From contig JACQTG010000199.1 of NCBI GenBank assembly GCA_016210895.1, positions 1 through 5,180 on the forward strand: a stretch of DNA of 5,180 nucleotides, given 5' to 3'. A program made the position numbers and the translations under genes. Positions 1 through 5,180 of the stretch are shown in pieces (the first letter of the stretch is position 1; every line of letters begins with the position of its first letter). Below the pieces are notes generated by a model, which saw only the letters and a program-made list of their open reading frames with translations, was not told the DNA's origin and did not search any database. The stretch is from Acidobacteriota bacterium (GTDB lineage Bacteria; Acidobacteriota; Terriglobia; Acidoferrales; 2-02-FULL-67-57).

Positions 1-322
1 CCGCGCTCGTGGCCAGTTCGCCCGCAGGGGCTTGCAGACCGGCCTGCTTCGTCGCGTCCGCAAACGTGCCATCGCTGTTGTTGCGATAGAGCGTGATTCC
101 GCCCAGGCCGGCGACAAACAGGCTGGCGTGCCCGCTGTTGTTGTAGTCGGCGAAGACCGCACCGAGGCTCGCGCCCGGGCCCGCAAGTCCAAGCGCATCC
201 GTGACTTCGCGGAAGCGCAGGCCGCCATCGTTATGCAGCAAGCGATTTGACCCCGCGGGATTGACCACGTAAAGGTCCGTGCGCCCATCGCCGTCGTAGT
301 CCCCCAGGGCGAGGGACGGACC
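1..322 (-). repeat. Start of the FG-GAP/VCBS propeller in the third gene, incomplete
   Basis: Residues about 315-421. Two loops are visible: a canonical DYDGDGRTDLYV and a degenerate DYNNSGHASLFV. They are joined by FREVTDALGLAG and followed by the LYRNNSDGTF and ATKQAGL motifs seen in the neighbouring genes. By analogy with the two complete genes, about five more blades would lie beyond the left edge (inference). Confidence 0.8.
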
Positions 323-1264
323 AAAGCGCGGCACAAGCTGGAAACGTGCAAAACTGAGGGAGTACTGGTCCCTGGGGATGAGATCCGATCTTGTTTTCGT
401 TTCTGCAGAAGCTCCGGACGGCAGTTCAAGTCGGAGCGGATTGGCAACCTCGACGAAGGCTACCTTCTGGAGGGCGGTTTGCCTCGCCGGCACCGTCGGT
501 GGGCTCGCGGGGACAACAATGGTTCCGTACTTGCCGGCCTCAAGGGCCGGCGCCTGCACGGCAACGCCGGGTACCTTGTCGCGCATCCGCCCGTGCAGTT
601 CCAGATACTTCTGGGCTTCGCTAGGCTGTTCGAGTCGCACGAGCAAGTTAAAGCAGCGAAACAGTGAGACCACGTAGAAATTCTGCCCGCGCGCAAATCC
701 CATCTCCACCACCCGGCGGTGCGCCTGTAGAGCTGGTTCCAGTTTTCGCTGTTCCAGATAGACGCTGCCCAGGTTGAACCACGTGCCGGGATCATGCGGG
801 TCCCTGTCCAAGACTTGCTTGAGAGCTGCCTCGGCGTTCAGGTAACGTCGTTCGCGTTTGTAGAGAATGCCCAAGGCATAGTCGGCGGCCAGCAGCGCCG
901 GCTCCATTTGCTTGGCGGTGGTGAGCACGCCCAGTGCTTCATCCAGGCGATTTGCCTGGAGCAGCGCCCAGCCAAAGTTTAAATAATCGGACGCGACCGC
1001 TTGCCCGGAGGCGACTATCTTCTGGAACTCGTCCAACGCCTCTGCGTATTTCCCTTGTTCGTAGTACGCCTTACCGACATTCCGGTGGCGCTGGATGGAG
1101 GCAGAGCCGCTGGGGGCTTGGTTCTCTGCCCCTGGTGCCAGCGCCGGGGACGTCTGGCCTTCGCCTTCACCCGCCCCCACCGAGCATAGGAGTGCTAGTG
1201 CGAGAAGGAGCGCTATCCGTCCGGTCCTAGGAGAGTTTTGTCTCTTTGATTGGTTCATACGCAT
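1..1264 (-). CDS. TPR and FG-GAP/VCBS repeat protein, 3' end outside the window
   Basis: Open frame from ATG at 1264 to the left edge: 421 codons and no stop. An in-frame TAG at 1286-1288 limits the start to Met1 (1264) or Met3 (1258); neither has a clear Shine-Dalgarno. A basic N-region (KR..R..R) and hydrophobic core (17-27) ending SVGA|GEGEG indicate a Sec signal peptide cleaved near residue 31. The ALLC stretch is a poor lipobox because Leu precedes the Cys. TPRs occupy about 60-88, 91-122, 124-156 and 158-189, with a weaker fifth at 192-224. After a low-complexity linker, the propeller begins with a good loop at 321 (GDYDGDGRTDLY) and a decayed one at 372 (ADYNNSGHASLF), followed by an LYRNNSDGTFADAT strand. 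It lies 31 bases after the second gene on the same strand, so is probably co-transcribed. The architecture matches the second gene, but the TPR sequences differ clearly, so they are distant paralogues at most. Whether it ends in UnbV cannot be seen. Confidence 0.88.
   Translation of the reverse strand, partial: MRMNQSKRQNSPRTGRIALLLALALLCSVGAGEGEGQTSPALAPGAENQAPSGSASIQRHRNVGKAYYEQGKYAEALDEFQKIVASGQAVASDYLNFGWALLQANRLDEALGVLTTAKQMEPALLAADYALGILYKRERRYLNAEAALKQVLDRDPHDPGTWFNLGSVYLEQRKLEPALQAHRRVVEMGFARGQNFYVVSLFRCFNLLVRLEQPSEAQKYLELHGRMRDKVPGVAVQAPALEAGKYGTIVVPASPPTVPARQTALQKVAFVEVANPLRLELPSGASAETKTRSDLIPRDQYSLSFARFQLVPRFGPSLALGDYDGDGRTDLYVVNPAGSNRLLHNDGGLRFREVTDALGLAGPGASLGAVFADYNNSGHASLFVAGLGGITLYRNNSDGTFADATKQAGLQAPAGELATSA
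593..1087 (-). repeat. TPR array in the third gene
   Basis: Residues about 60-224 contain four recognisable TPRs and one weaker unit. Helix A signatures include VGKAYYEQGKYAEALDEF (63-80), YLNFGWALLQANRLDEAL (94-111), YALGILYKRERRYLNAEAA (129-147) and WFNLGSVYLEQRKLEPAL (162-179). Spacing is 31-34 residues. The array sits directly after the signal peptide and would therefore lie outside the cytoplasm. Confidence 0.82.
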
Positions 1265-1295
1265 AACGGAATCAGTGGCGGCCGTCTACTGCTCG
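1265..1295 (-). other. 31-base intergenic gap between second and third genes
   Basis: The gap runs from the TAG of the second gene to the first candidate ATG of the third. I see no Shine-Dalgarno, no T-tract terminator and no recognisable -35/-10 pair. It is too short for independent regulation to be likely, so read-through from the upstream genes is the simplest view. Confidence 0.6.
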
Positions 1296-3347
1296 CTAAC
1301 GCGACCCCGATGCAGAACCTCGCTGCCTGTGCAGGTTAAGATACAACGCGGGCGCCACCTGAGCGGTTGAAAGCCGGGGATTCACGGCTAAGTAGATATC
1401 GGGGGCGCCATCCCGGTTGAAGTCAACCACAGCCGCGCCGAGGAAATTGCTGGGCTGGGTGAAATCTGGCAGGTACAGCCACTCCTGGAAGCTTTTGCCT
1501 TGCTGGTTGTGCAAGACGACACTGGGCTCCAGCCGGTGGTTGTCGAGACTACCATTGGCGAGCAGCAGATCGGTCCACCCGTCCGAATCCACGTCGAGCG
1601 CGAGCGCCTGCATGGTGCCGTAGGCCCGCTGCAAGCCGACTTCCGCGGTCAACTCTTGGAAGCTGCCGTCCCCTTTGTTTCGGAACAGTCGGGGAGTATT
1701 CTCCCGCACGTGCACCTCCACCTGGAGGAGACCGCGAACCACGTCCTCAACGGGTGCATGGGCGGTAAGCAGCAAATCCGGCAAGCGGTCGTTGTTGTAA
1801 TCGAACCACAGGGCGCTGAAGCGTTGTCCGGTCGTGCCCTGCAGCCCGGCCGGCTCGGTCACATCCGCGAACCGAGCGTTCCCTTCGTTGCGATAGAGAA
1901 CGGCGTCGCGCTGCCAAAAGACGACGAGGAGATCCGTTCGGCCATCCTGATTGTAGTCGCCCAGCGCGGCGTCTACGGCGGTGGAGGAAACCTTCAGGCC
2001 GGCCTGTTGAGTGTGATCCTGGTAGCGCTGGCCAGTGTGACGGAAGAGCCGCAGCGAGCTGGAACTTCCCTCGGCGGCGCCCAATTCGAGCAAATCCAGG
2101 AGGCCATCGCCGTCACAGTCAGCGAATAGAGCGCGAGCGGTGGCACGCTCGCCTCCTAACCCCATGGCCGCGGTTACGTCGCTGAACGTGCGATGGCCAC
2201 TGTTGCGATAGAGTGCGTTCTGCCCCTGCCCGATGAAGCCCGACCGTACGAGGTATAAATCCGGATACCCATCGCCGTCATAGTCGGCCCACACCGCATC
2301 CCAAGCGTCTCGGACGCCGCCGAGGCCAGCTTGTTGGGTCACGTCCGCCAGTTGCCCGCCGAGATTGCGGTAGAGCGTCACCGGCTGACCCAGGCCAACC
2401 ACCACCAAATCCACCAGCCCATCTCTGTCGAAGTCTCCCCAAGCCACCCGCCCGCCCGATAGCTTCAGTCCCACTCTCGTGTTCGCCTGCTCAAACCCAG
2501 GCTTTGGGACAGCCGGCCTATGTAGGCGGACCTCCTCTGGGATTTGTTTGGGATAGCCACCGAGCTGCTCCGCCGCCCAGAAGAGGAAAAGCATTGACTT
2601 CAGCGCCGACTTCTCGAGCCCCGACAACGGCTTCCCCGCCGCCGGCAGTACGTCGCCTTCTGAGAGGACGCCGCGAGCGCTGATGCGTCGCTCCCGCCCG
2701 TACATCTCCAGGACTTTAGCGAAATAGCGGCTGCTCTCCTCGTAGCGCCGCTGCAAGAAGTGTGTGTATCCGACGAGGAAGTTCCCCTCTGGAGAGCCGA
2801 AGCCGGCGGCGATGCGGAACTGTTCCCGCGCTGCTTGCAGGCGCCCCTGGCTCAATTCGAGCAACCCCAGGCGCAGGAAGGGCCCTGCCTCCTCGCGGTT
2901 CAGTTGGAGGCTGCGCTGGAAGGCCTCGCGCGCGGCGGGAAAATCTACCGGGGCGCCGGGCTTCAAGAGTGAGAGCGTATAGCCCAACTGCGACAAGGCA
3001 CGGCTGCTCCCGGGGTTCATTTCGCTCATCTTCCGGAAGGTTGCGGCCGCCTCGCTGTACTCACCGAGCTCCTGCAGACTGGTGCCAAGGTAGTAGAGCG
3101 AGTCCTCGTGTTGGGGATTCAGTTGCAGGGAGTGGTGGTACGCAGCCGCGGCCTCCGCGAACTTTCGCTCTGCGCGGAGCGCATTGGCTTGATGGTAGGT
3201 TGTCCAGAACGCTTGGATTTGCTGCCGGTCAGCCTCATTCGCGGTAGGTGCCGGCTCAGGATGTTCGTCGGCGGAGCGCTTGAGCAGGGTCAGCCCGACA
3301 AAGGCGGCCACGGCAAACGCAGCAAGGAGGAGCAATGACTTTTTCAT
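1296..3347 (-). CDS. TPR and FG-GAP/VCBS repeat fusion protein, exported or membrane-anchored
   Basis: Complete 683-residue protein. MKK followed by a hydrophobic stretch (4-22) and then KR looks like a signal anchor or signal peptide; there is no lipobox. Residues about 46-215 hold four to five TPRs, the clearest being 46-78 (ending LQLNP), 80-112 (YLGTSLQELGEYSEA) and 153-182 (LGLLELSQGRLQAA). A non-repeat linker (216-290) follows. Seven propeller loops then occur at about 304, 354, 409, 463, 515, 584 and 641. Three loops have Asn for the second Asp (DYNQDG, DYNNDR, DFNRDG), and one of these also lacks the Gly. The protein ends shortly after the last blade with a basic tail (RQRGSASGSR) and has no UnbV domain. 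The start is fixed by the ATGA overlap with the upstream stop, which suggests translational coupling; the upstream ribosome site is weak (AAGAAAG). Expected role: an envelope scaffold, with TPRs binding a partner protein and the propeller binding a ligand. No catalytic motif is seen. Confidence 0.92.
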   Translation of the reverse strand: MKKSLLLLAAFAVAAFVGLTLLKRSADEHPEPAPTANEADRQQIQAFWTTYHQANALRAERKFAEAAAAYHHSLQLNPQHEDSLYYLGTSLQELGEYSEAAATFRKMSEMNPGSSRALSQLGYTLSLLKPGAPVDFPAAREAFQRSLQLNREEAGPFLRLGLLELSQGRLQAAREQFRIAAGFGSPEGNFLVGYTHFLQRRYEESSRYFAKVLEMYGRERRISARGVLSEGDVLPAAGKPLSGLEKSALKSMLFLFWAAEQLGGYPKQIPEEVRLHRPAVPKPGFEQANTRVGLKLSGGRVAWGDFDRDGLVDLVVVGLGQPVTLYRNLGGQLADVTQQAGLGGVRDAWDAVWADYDGDGYPDLYLVRSGFIGQGQNALYRNSGHRTFSDVTAAMGLGGERATARALFADCDGDGLLDLLELGAAEGSSSSLRLFRHTGQRYQDHTQQAGLKVSSTAVDAALGDYNQDGRTDLLVVFWQRDAVLYRNEGNARFADVTEPAGLQGTTGQRFSALWFDYNNDRLPDLLLTAHAPVEDVVRGLLQVEVHVRENTPRLFRNKGDGSFQELTAEVGLQRAYGTMQALALDVDSDGWTDLLLANGSLDNHRLEPSVVLHNQQGKSFQEWLYLPDFTQPSNFLGAAVVDFNRDGAPDIYLAVNPRLSTAQVAPALYLNLHRQRGSASGSR
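1338..2456 (-). repeat. Seven-repeat FG-GAP/VCBS propeller region of the second gene
   Basis: Covers residues about 298-670. The loops are DFDRDG, DYDGDG, DCDGDG, DYNQDG, DYNNDR, DVDSDG and DFNRDG, interleaved with LYRNxGxxxFxDVTxxAGL strands. Four of the seven keep the full consensus. The count again fits one seven-bladed propeller. A longer spacer with a charged VRGLLQVEVHVRENT segment (about 537-551) separates loops 5 and 6. Confidence 0.87.
2703..3212 (-). repeat. TPR array in the second gene
   Basis: Residues about 46-215 form roughly five helix-turn-helix units of about 34 residues. They show the TPR signature of small/aromatic residues at helix A (YxLGxxLxExGxYxEA) and A..F....xxNP at helix B. 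Unit 3 carries an insertion (LLKPGAPVDFP) between its two helices. The last unit (about 186-215) ends at AKVLEMYG. TPRs are protein-binding scaffolds; the partner is not identifiable here. Confidence 0.8.
3344..3347 (-). promoter_or_regulatory. ATGA stop/start overlap between first and second genes
   Basis: The TGA of the CRTAC1-family gene (3344-3346) and the ATG of the TPR-propeller gene (3345-3347) share bases as ATGA. This layout normally allows terminating ribosomes to restart on the next cistron and supports a single mRNA. Only a weak purine stretch (AAGAAAG) precedes the ATG, which fits a start that depends on coupling. Confidence 0.8.
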
Positions 3348-5146
3348 GGCGCGCTTTCTTCGACGATGACAATTTGGTTAGTGGGAATCTGGCGTAGCTC
3401 GCGGGTTACGCGGCTCGGGAAGCGCACACGCAAGCGTTCGACTTGCTGCGCCCGGTTCAGCCCAAAGTGCGCTTCGAGGGAGTTCTGCGAAAGGTAGGAA
3501 GCCTGGCTGCCAATCTCCTGCTGCTGTTCCCTGCCCTCAGTCTCAATTTCCACCACAGCGCCCAGGCAACTGCGATTGCTCTGGGTGCAGCGCAGGCGAA
3601 CTTTCAGCCAGTTATTCTGATTCCCGCCGTCGTTGCGCAACAGGAGAGCTCGGCCACTGTGGTTCACCACGAAAATGTCAACGTCACCGTCATTGTCGTA
3701 GTCGCCAAAGGCGGCGCCGCGGCCGACGTGGAGCTTCTGGAAGACCTCGCCGCTCACCGCCCCGACTTCATAAAAACCTTCCTTCGAGTTCTTTTGCCAG
3801 AAGAGCAGGTTTTTCATGGGGACAAGCTTGCTGGGGTCTTTTGCATCCTGAAATGTGCTGCCGGTGACGGCAAACAGGTCCAGCTGGCCGTCATTGTCGT
3901 AGTCGAAAAACGACGTTCCCCAACCAATGTAACTGAACGTTAGCTGGCCCACTCCGATTAGGTCGGCTACGTCTTGGAACCGCAAGCGTCCGGGATTGGC
4001 GGGACCGGTTGGCTGGTAGCGAAGATTGGAGAGGAGGGCAAATTGCTGAGCGATCCAGTGAGTGATGAAAATGTCGGCGTCTCCGTCCTGGTCCCAGTCT
4101 CCCACACCCAAGCCCATCGCGCCGCGATAATCGGCTGCCCAGGCCTCGTGGGAGATGTCGCGGAACTTGCCCTTGCCGAGGTTGAGAAACATGGCGTTAT
4201 CAGAGATGTCGTTGGCTACGTAGAGGTCGGGCCACCCATCACCGTCGAAGTCGCACCAGGCGGCGGCCAAGCTCCGACCGGTCGGGTTGTCCACGCCGGC
4301 TTTCCGGGCCACCTCCCGGAAACCTCCCTTGCCATTGTTCTGAAACAACAGATTGCGCTCGGCTGGATAGGAGGAGGGGTTGAGGGTGAAGGGAACAAGT
4401 TCCGTGTATTGGCGCGAGGTGCGGCCGGCAAAGTCGGGCCTGAACTCATATTGCACGTAACCGCAGATGTACAAGTCCAGGTCGCCATCGCGGTCGTAGT
4501 CGGCCCAGGATGCACCCGTCCAGAATCCGCGGAAGCCGGCCAGTCCAGCGAGCTGGCTCAGGTCCTCGAAGGAGCCATCGCCGCGATTGCGATAGAGGAT
4601 GAGCCGGTCGTAGCTGGTAACGACCAAATCGAGGTGGCCGTCGTTGTCAGAGTCGGCCCAAGCGGCCGCCATGCTGAGACCCTTGTAGCCCACCCCGGCC
4701 TGCTCGGTGACGTCGGTGAAGGTGCCATCGCCATTGTTGCGGTAGAGGCGATTTCCACCCGGCGAGGCAGCCAGTTGGTCGGGCGTAGCCGTCAGGGGTG
4801 CGGCAATGTCGCAGACATAGAGGTCGGGATCCCCGTCGTCGTCGTAATCACCCCACGCCGCTCCCGAGCCCATGTCTTCCGGGAGCTGCGTCGTGCGTTT
4901 GCCCGGGAAATGCTGGAAGCGGATGCCCGCTTCTTCCGCCACATTGGTAAAGCGCACGCGGGGATAGTCGGGGGGAATGTTCCGGCTAAGTTCGCTGGTG
5001 ATTCCTTCAACCTGGTCACCCGGCCGGTAGGGCTCAGGCTTGTTCCCTTGCCAGAGGAGGGTGCCTGAGGCCGCCAGAACGATCGCGGTCCCCAGTAGGG
5101 TGTACTTGAGGATAAGTCTCTGCCTGCGATTCAATGAATGGGGCAT
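3344..5146 (-). CDS. CRTAC1-family exported protein: seven FG-GAP/VCBS repeats plus C-terminal ASPIC/UnbV domain
   Basis: Complete 600-residue protein. Residues 7-14 are basic (RRQR...K) and lead into a hydrophobic segment at about 16-32, so the protein is exported or anchored by an uncleaved helix; no lipobox is seen. A family-typical entry (FTNVAEEAGI, 66-75; MGSGAAWGDYDDDGD, 92-106) opens a propeller with seven DxDxDG loops at about 99, 164, 215, 298, 349, 414 and 481. The loops alternate with LYRNxGDGxFxDVT-like strands. An insert at about 228-275, common in this family, separates loops 3 and 4. Residues 511-597 match ASPIC/UnbV (NNWLKVRL, SNR.CLGA, YLSQNS, HFGL, RVRFPS). Known of the family: DxDxDG loops bind Ca2+ and seven blades form an alpha-integrin-like propeller; ligands of bacterial members are mostly unknown. 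The stop overlaps the next gene's start. No Shine-Dalgarno lies at normal spacing, and the frame stays open to the window edge, so the N-terminus could be longer. Family call is firm; biological role is unknown. Confidence 0.93.
   Translation of the reverse strand: MPHSLNRRQRLILKYTLLGTAIVLAASGTLLWQGNKPEPYRPGDQVEGITSELSRNIPPDYPRVRFTNVAEEAGIRFQHFPGKRTTQLPEDMGSGAAWGDYDDDGDPDLYVCDIAAPLTATPDQLAASPGGNRLYRNNGDGTFTDVTEQAGVGYKGLSMAAAWADSDNDGHLDLVVTSYDRLILYRNRGDGSFEDLSQLAGLAGFRGFWTGASWADYDRDGDLDLYICGYVQYEFRPDFAGRTSRQYTELVPFTLNPSSYPAERNLLFQNNGKGGFREVARKAGVDNPTGRSLAAAWCDFDGDGWPDLYVANDISDNAMFLNLGKGKFRDISHEAWAADYRGAMGLGVGDWDQDGDADIFITHWIAQQFALLSNLRYQPTGPANPGRLRFQDVADLIGVGQLTFSYIGWGTSFFDYDNDGQLDLFAVTGSTFQDAKDPSKLVPMKNLLFWQKNSKEGFYEVGAVSGEVFQKLHVGRGAAFGDYDNDGDVDIFVVNHSGRALLLRNDGGNQNNWLKVRLRCTQSNRSCLGAVVEIETEGREQQQEIGSQASYLSQNSLEAHFGLNRAQQVERLRVRFPSRVTRELRQIPTNQIVIVEESAP
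3356..3616 (-). other. ASPIC/UnbV domain coding segment
   Basis: Residues about 511-597 of the first protein. Landmarks of the ASPIC/UnbV family (Pfam PF07593) occur in order: NNWLKVRL, SNR.CLGA, a Q-rich strand, GSQASYLSQNS, HFGLN, VERLRVRFPS and the closing NQIVIVEE. The usual WPSG turn reads FPSR here. Two cysteines (520 and 527) flank the SNR motif at positions that I recall as usually small residues. The domain's function is not established; it normally caps FG-GAP proteins of the CRTAC1 type. Confidence 0.88.
3635..4873 (-). repeat. Seven-repeat FG-GAP/VCBS propeller region of the CRTAC1-family gene
   Basis: Covers residues about 92-504. All seven loops keep the full D-x-D-x-D-G core: DYDDDG, DSDNDG, DYDRDG, DFDGDG, DWDQDG, DYDNDG and DYDNDG, each followed by a hydrophobic-D-[LI] strand. 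Seven units equal one complete seven-bladed propeller. Blade length varies, with the longest spacer between loops 3 and 4. The intact ligand set suggests that Ca2+ binding is retained in every blade (inference from the consensus). Confidence 0.88.
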
Positions 5147-5165
5147 CAGTTGGAATTTGCGCTTG

Positions 5166-5172
5166 CTCCCCC
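5166..5172 (-). promoter_or_regulatory. GGGGGAG purine run upstream of the first gene, poor ribosome-site candidate
   Basis: This is the only Shine-Dalgarno-like run before the ATG at 5146, but it ends 19 bases from the start codon, well beyond the usual 5-10. There is no ATG, GTG or TTG in the same frame between it and the edge. Either the start is leaderless-like or weak, or the true start lies outside the window. Confidence 0.2.
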
Positions 5173-5180
5173 GGCCGCCC

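Noticed and set aside
460..795. Minus-strand 111-codon frame overlapping gene 3
   Set aside because: It is an alternative frame within the TPR and linker part of gene 3, where the correct frame gives clear TPR signatures; its product is Trp/Arg/Cys-rich and looks non-coding.
1171..1216. Possible lipoprotein signal (ALLC) in gene 3
   Set aside because: The residue before Cys is Leu, whereas the lipobox needs a small residue there; a signal peptidase I site near SVGA is more likely.
1293..1304. Small inverted repeat TCGC-GTTA-GCGA over the stop of gene 2
   Set aside because: A 4-bp stem with no T-tract is too weak for an intrinsic terminator and is expected by chance in GC-rich DNA.
1500..2129. 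Plus-strand open frame of 209 codons opposite gene 2
   Set aside because: Antisense shadow of the propeller repeats, with the same V/I-rich repeating pattern and no independent motif.
3443..3943. Plus-strand open frame of 166 codons opposite the UnbV and last-blade region
   Set aside because: It lies wholly inside a well-supported minus-strand gene and shows only the antisense pattern of its repeats.
4577..4585. RGD tripeptide (residues 188-190) in an integrin-like protein
   Set aside because: It is one variant of the recurring YRNxGDGxF strand, where x happens to be Arg. There is no evidence of an exposed integrin-type ligand.
3974..5068. Long plus-strand open frame of 364 codons opposite the CRTAC1-family gene
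   Set aside because: It is rich in repeated V/I/G stretches (IAVVV-like), which are exactly the antisense reading of the DxDxDG loops. It has no recognisable domain and the minus-strand gene is certain; it arises from GC-rich codon bias.

Overview
The window is GC-rich bacterial DNA (about 60% GC by eye) in which essentially every base is coding, all on the minus strand. Read right to left, it holds three consecutive genes for exported repeat proteins of the FG-GAP/VCBS (integrin-type beta-propeller) class. The taxon cannot be fixed from the sequence. Clusters of CRTAC1-type proteins (FG-GAP plus ASPIC/UnbV) next to TPR-FG-GAP fusions are best known from Acidobacteriota (e.g. Solibacter/Bryobacter-like), and also from Planctomycetota and Verrucomicrobiota. 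I favour an acidobacterium or similar, as inference only.

Layout: (1) 5146-3344, a complete 600-residue CRTAC1-family protein with an N-terminal hydrophobic segment, seven calcium-loop propeller repeats and a C-terminal ASPIC/UnbV domain. (2) 3347-1296, a complete 683-residue protein with an N-terminal hydrophobic segment, about five TPRs and seven propeller repeats, but no UnbV domain. Its start overlaps the previous stop in an ATGA tetranucleotide. (3) 1264-1, a third protein with a signal peptide, four to five TPRs and the first propeller repeats, cut off by the left edge after 421 residues. It follows gene 2 by 31 bases. The 34 bases at the right edge are too few to show a promoter.

The spacing indicates one polycistronic unit. 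All three products appear exported or membrane-anchored, and all are built from non-catalytic binding modules: TPRs for protein-protein contacts and a Ca2+-stabilised propeller for ligand or surface binding. A plausible reading is a cell-envelope binding or adhesion assembly of unknown ligand. Nothing in the sequence identifies an enzyme activity.

The most notable points are the tandem arrangement of three propeller proteins, the graded decay of the calcium-loop consensus from gene 1 to gene 3, the presence of UnbV only in the first gene among the two complete ones, and a cysteine pair in the UnbV domain. I found no RNA gene, mobile element, CRISPR array or convincing terminator.
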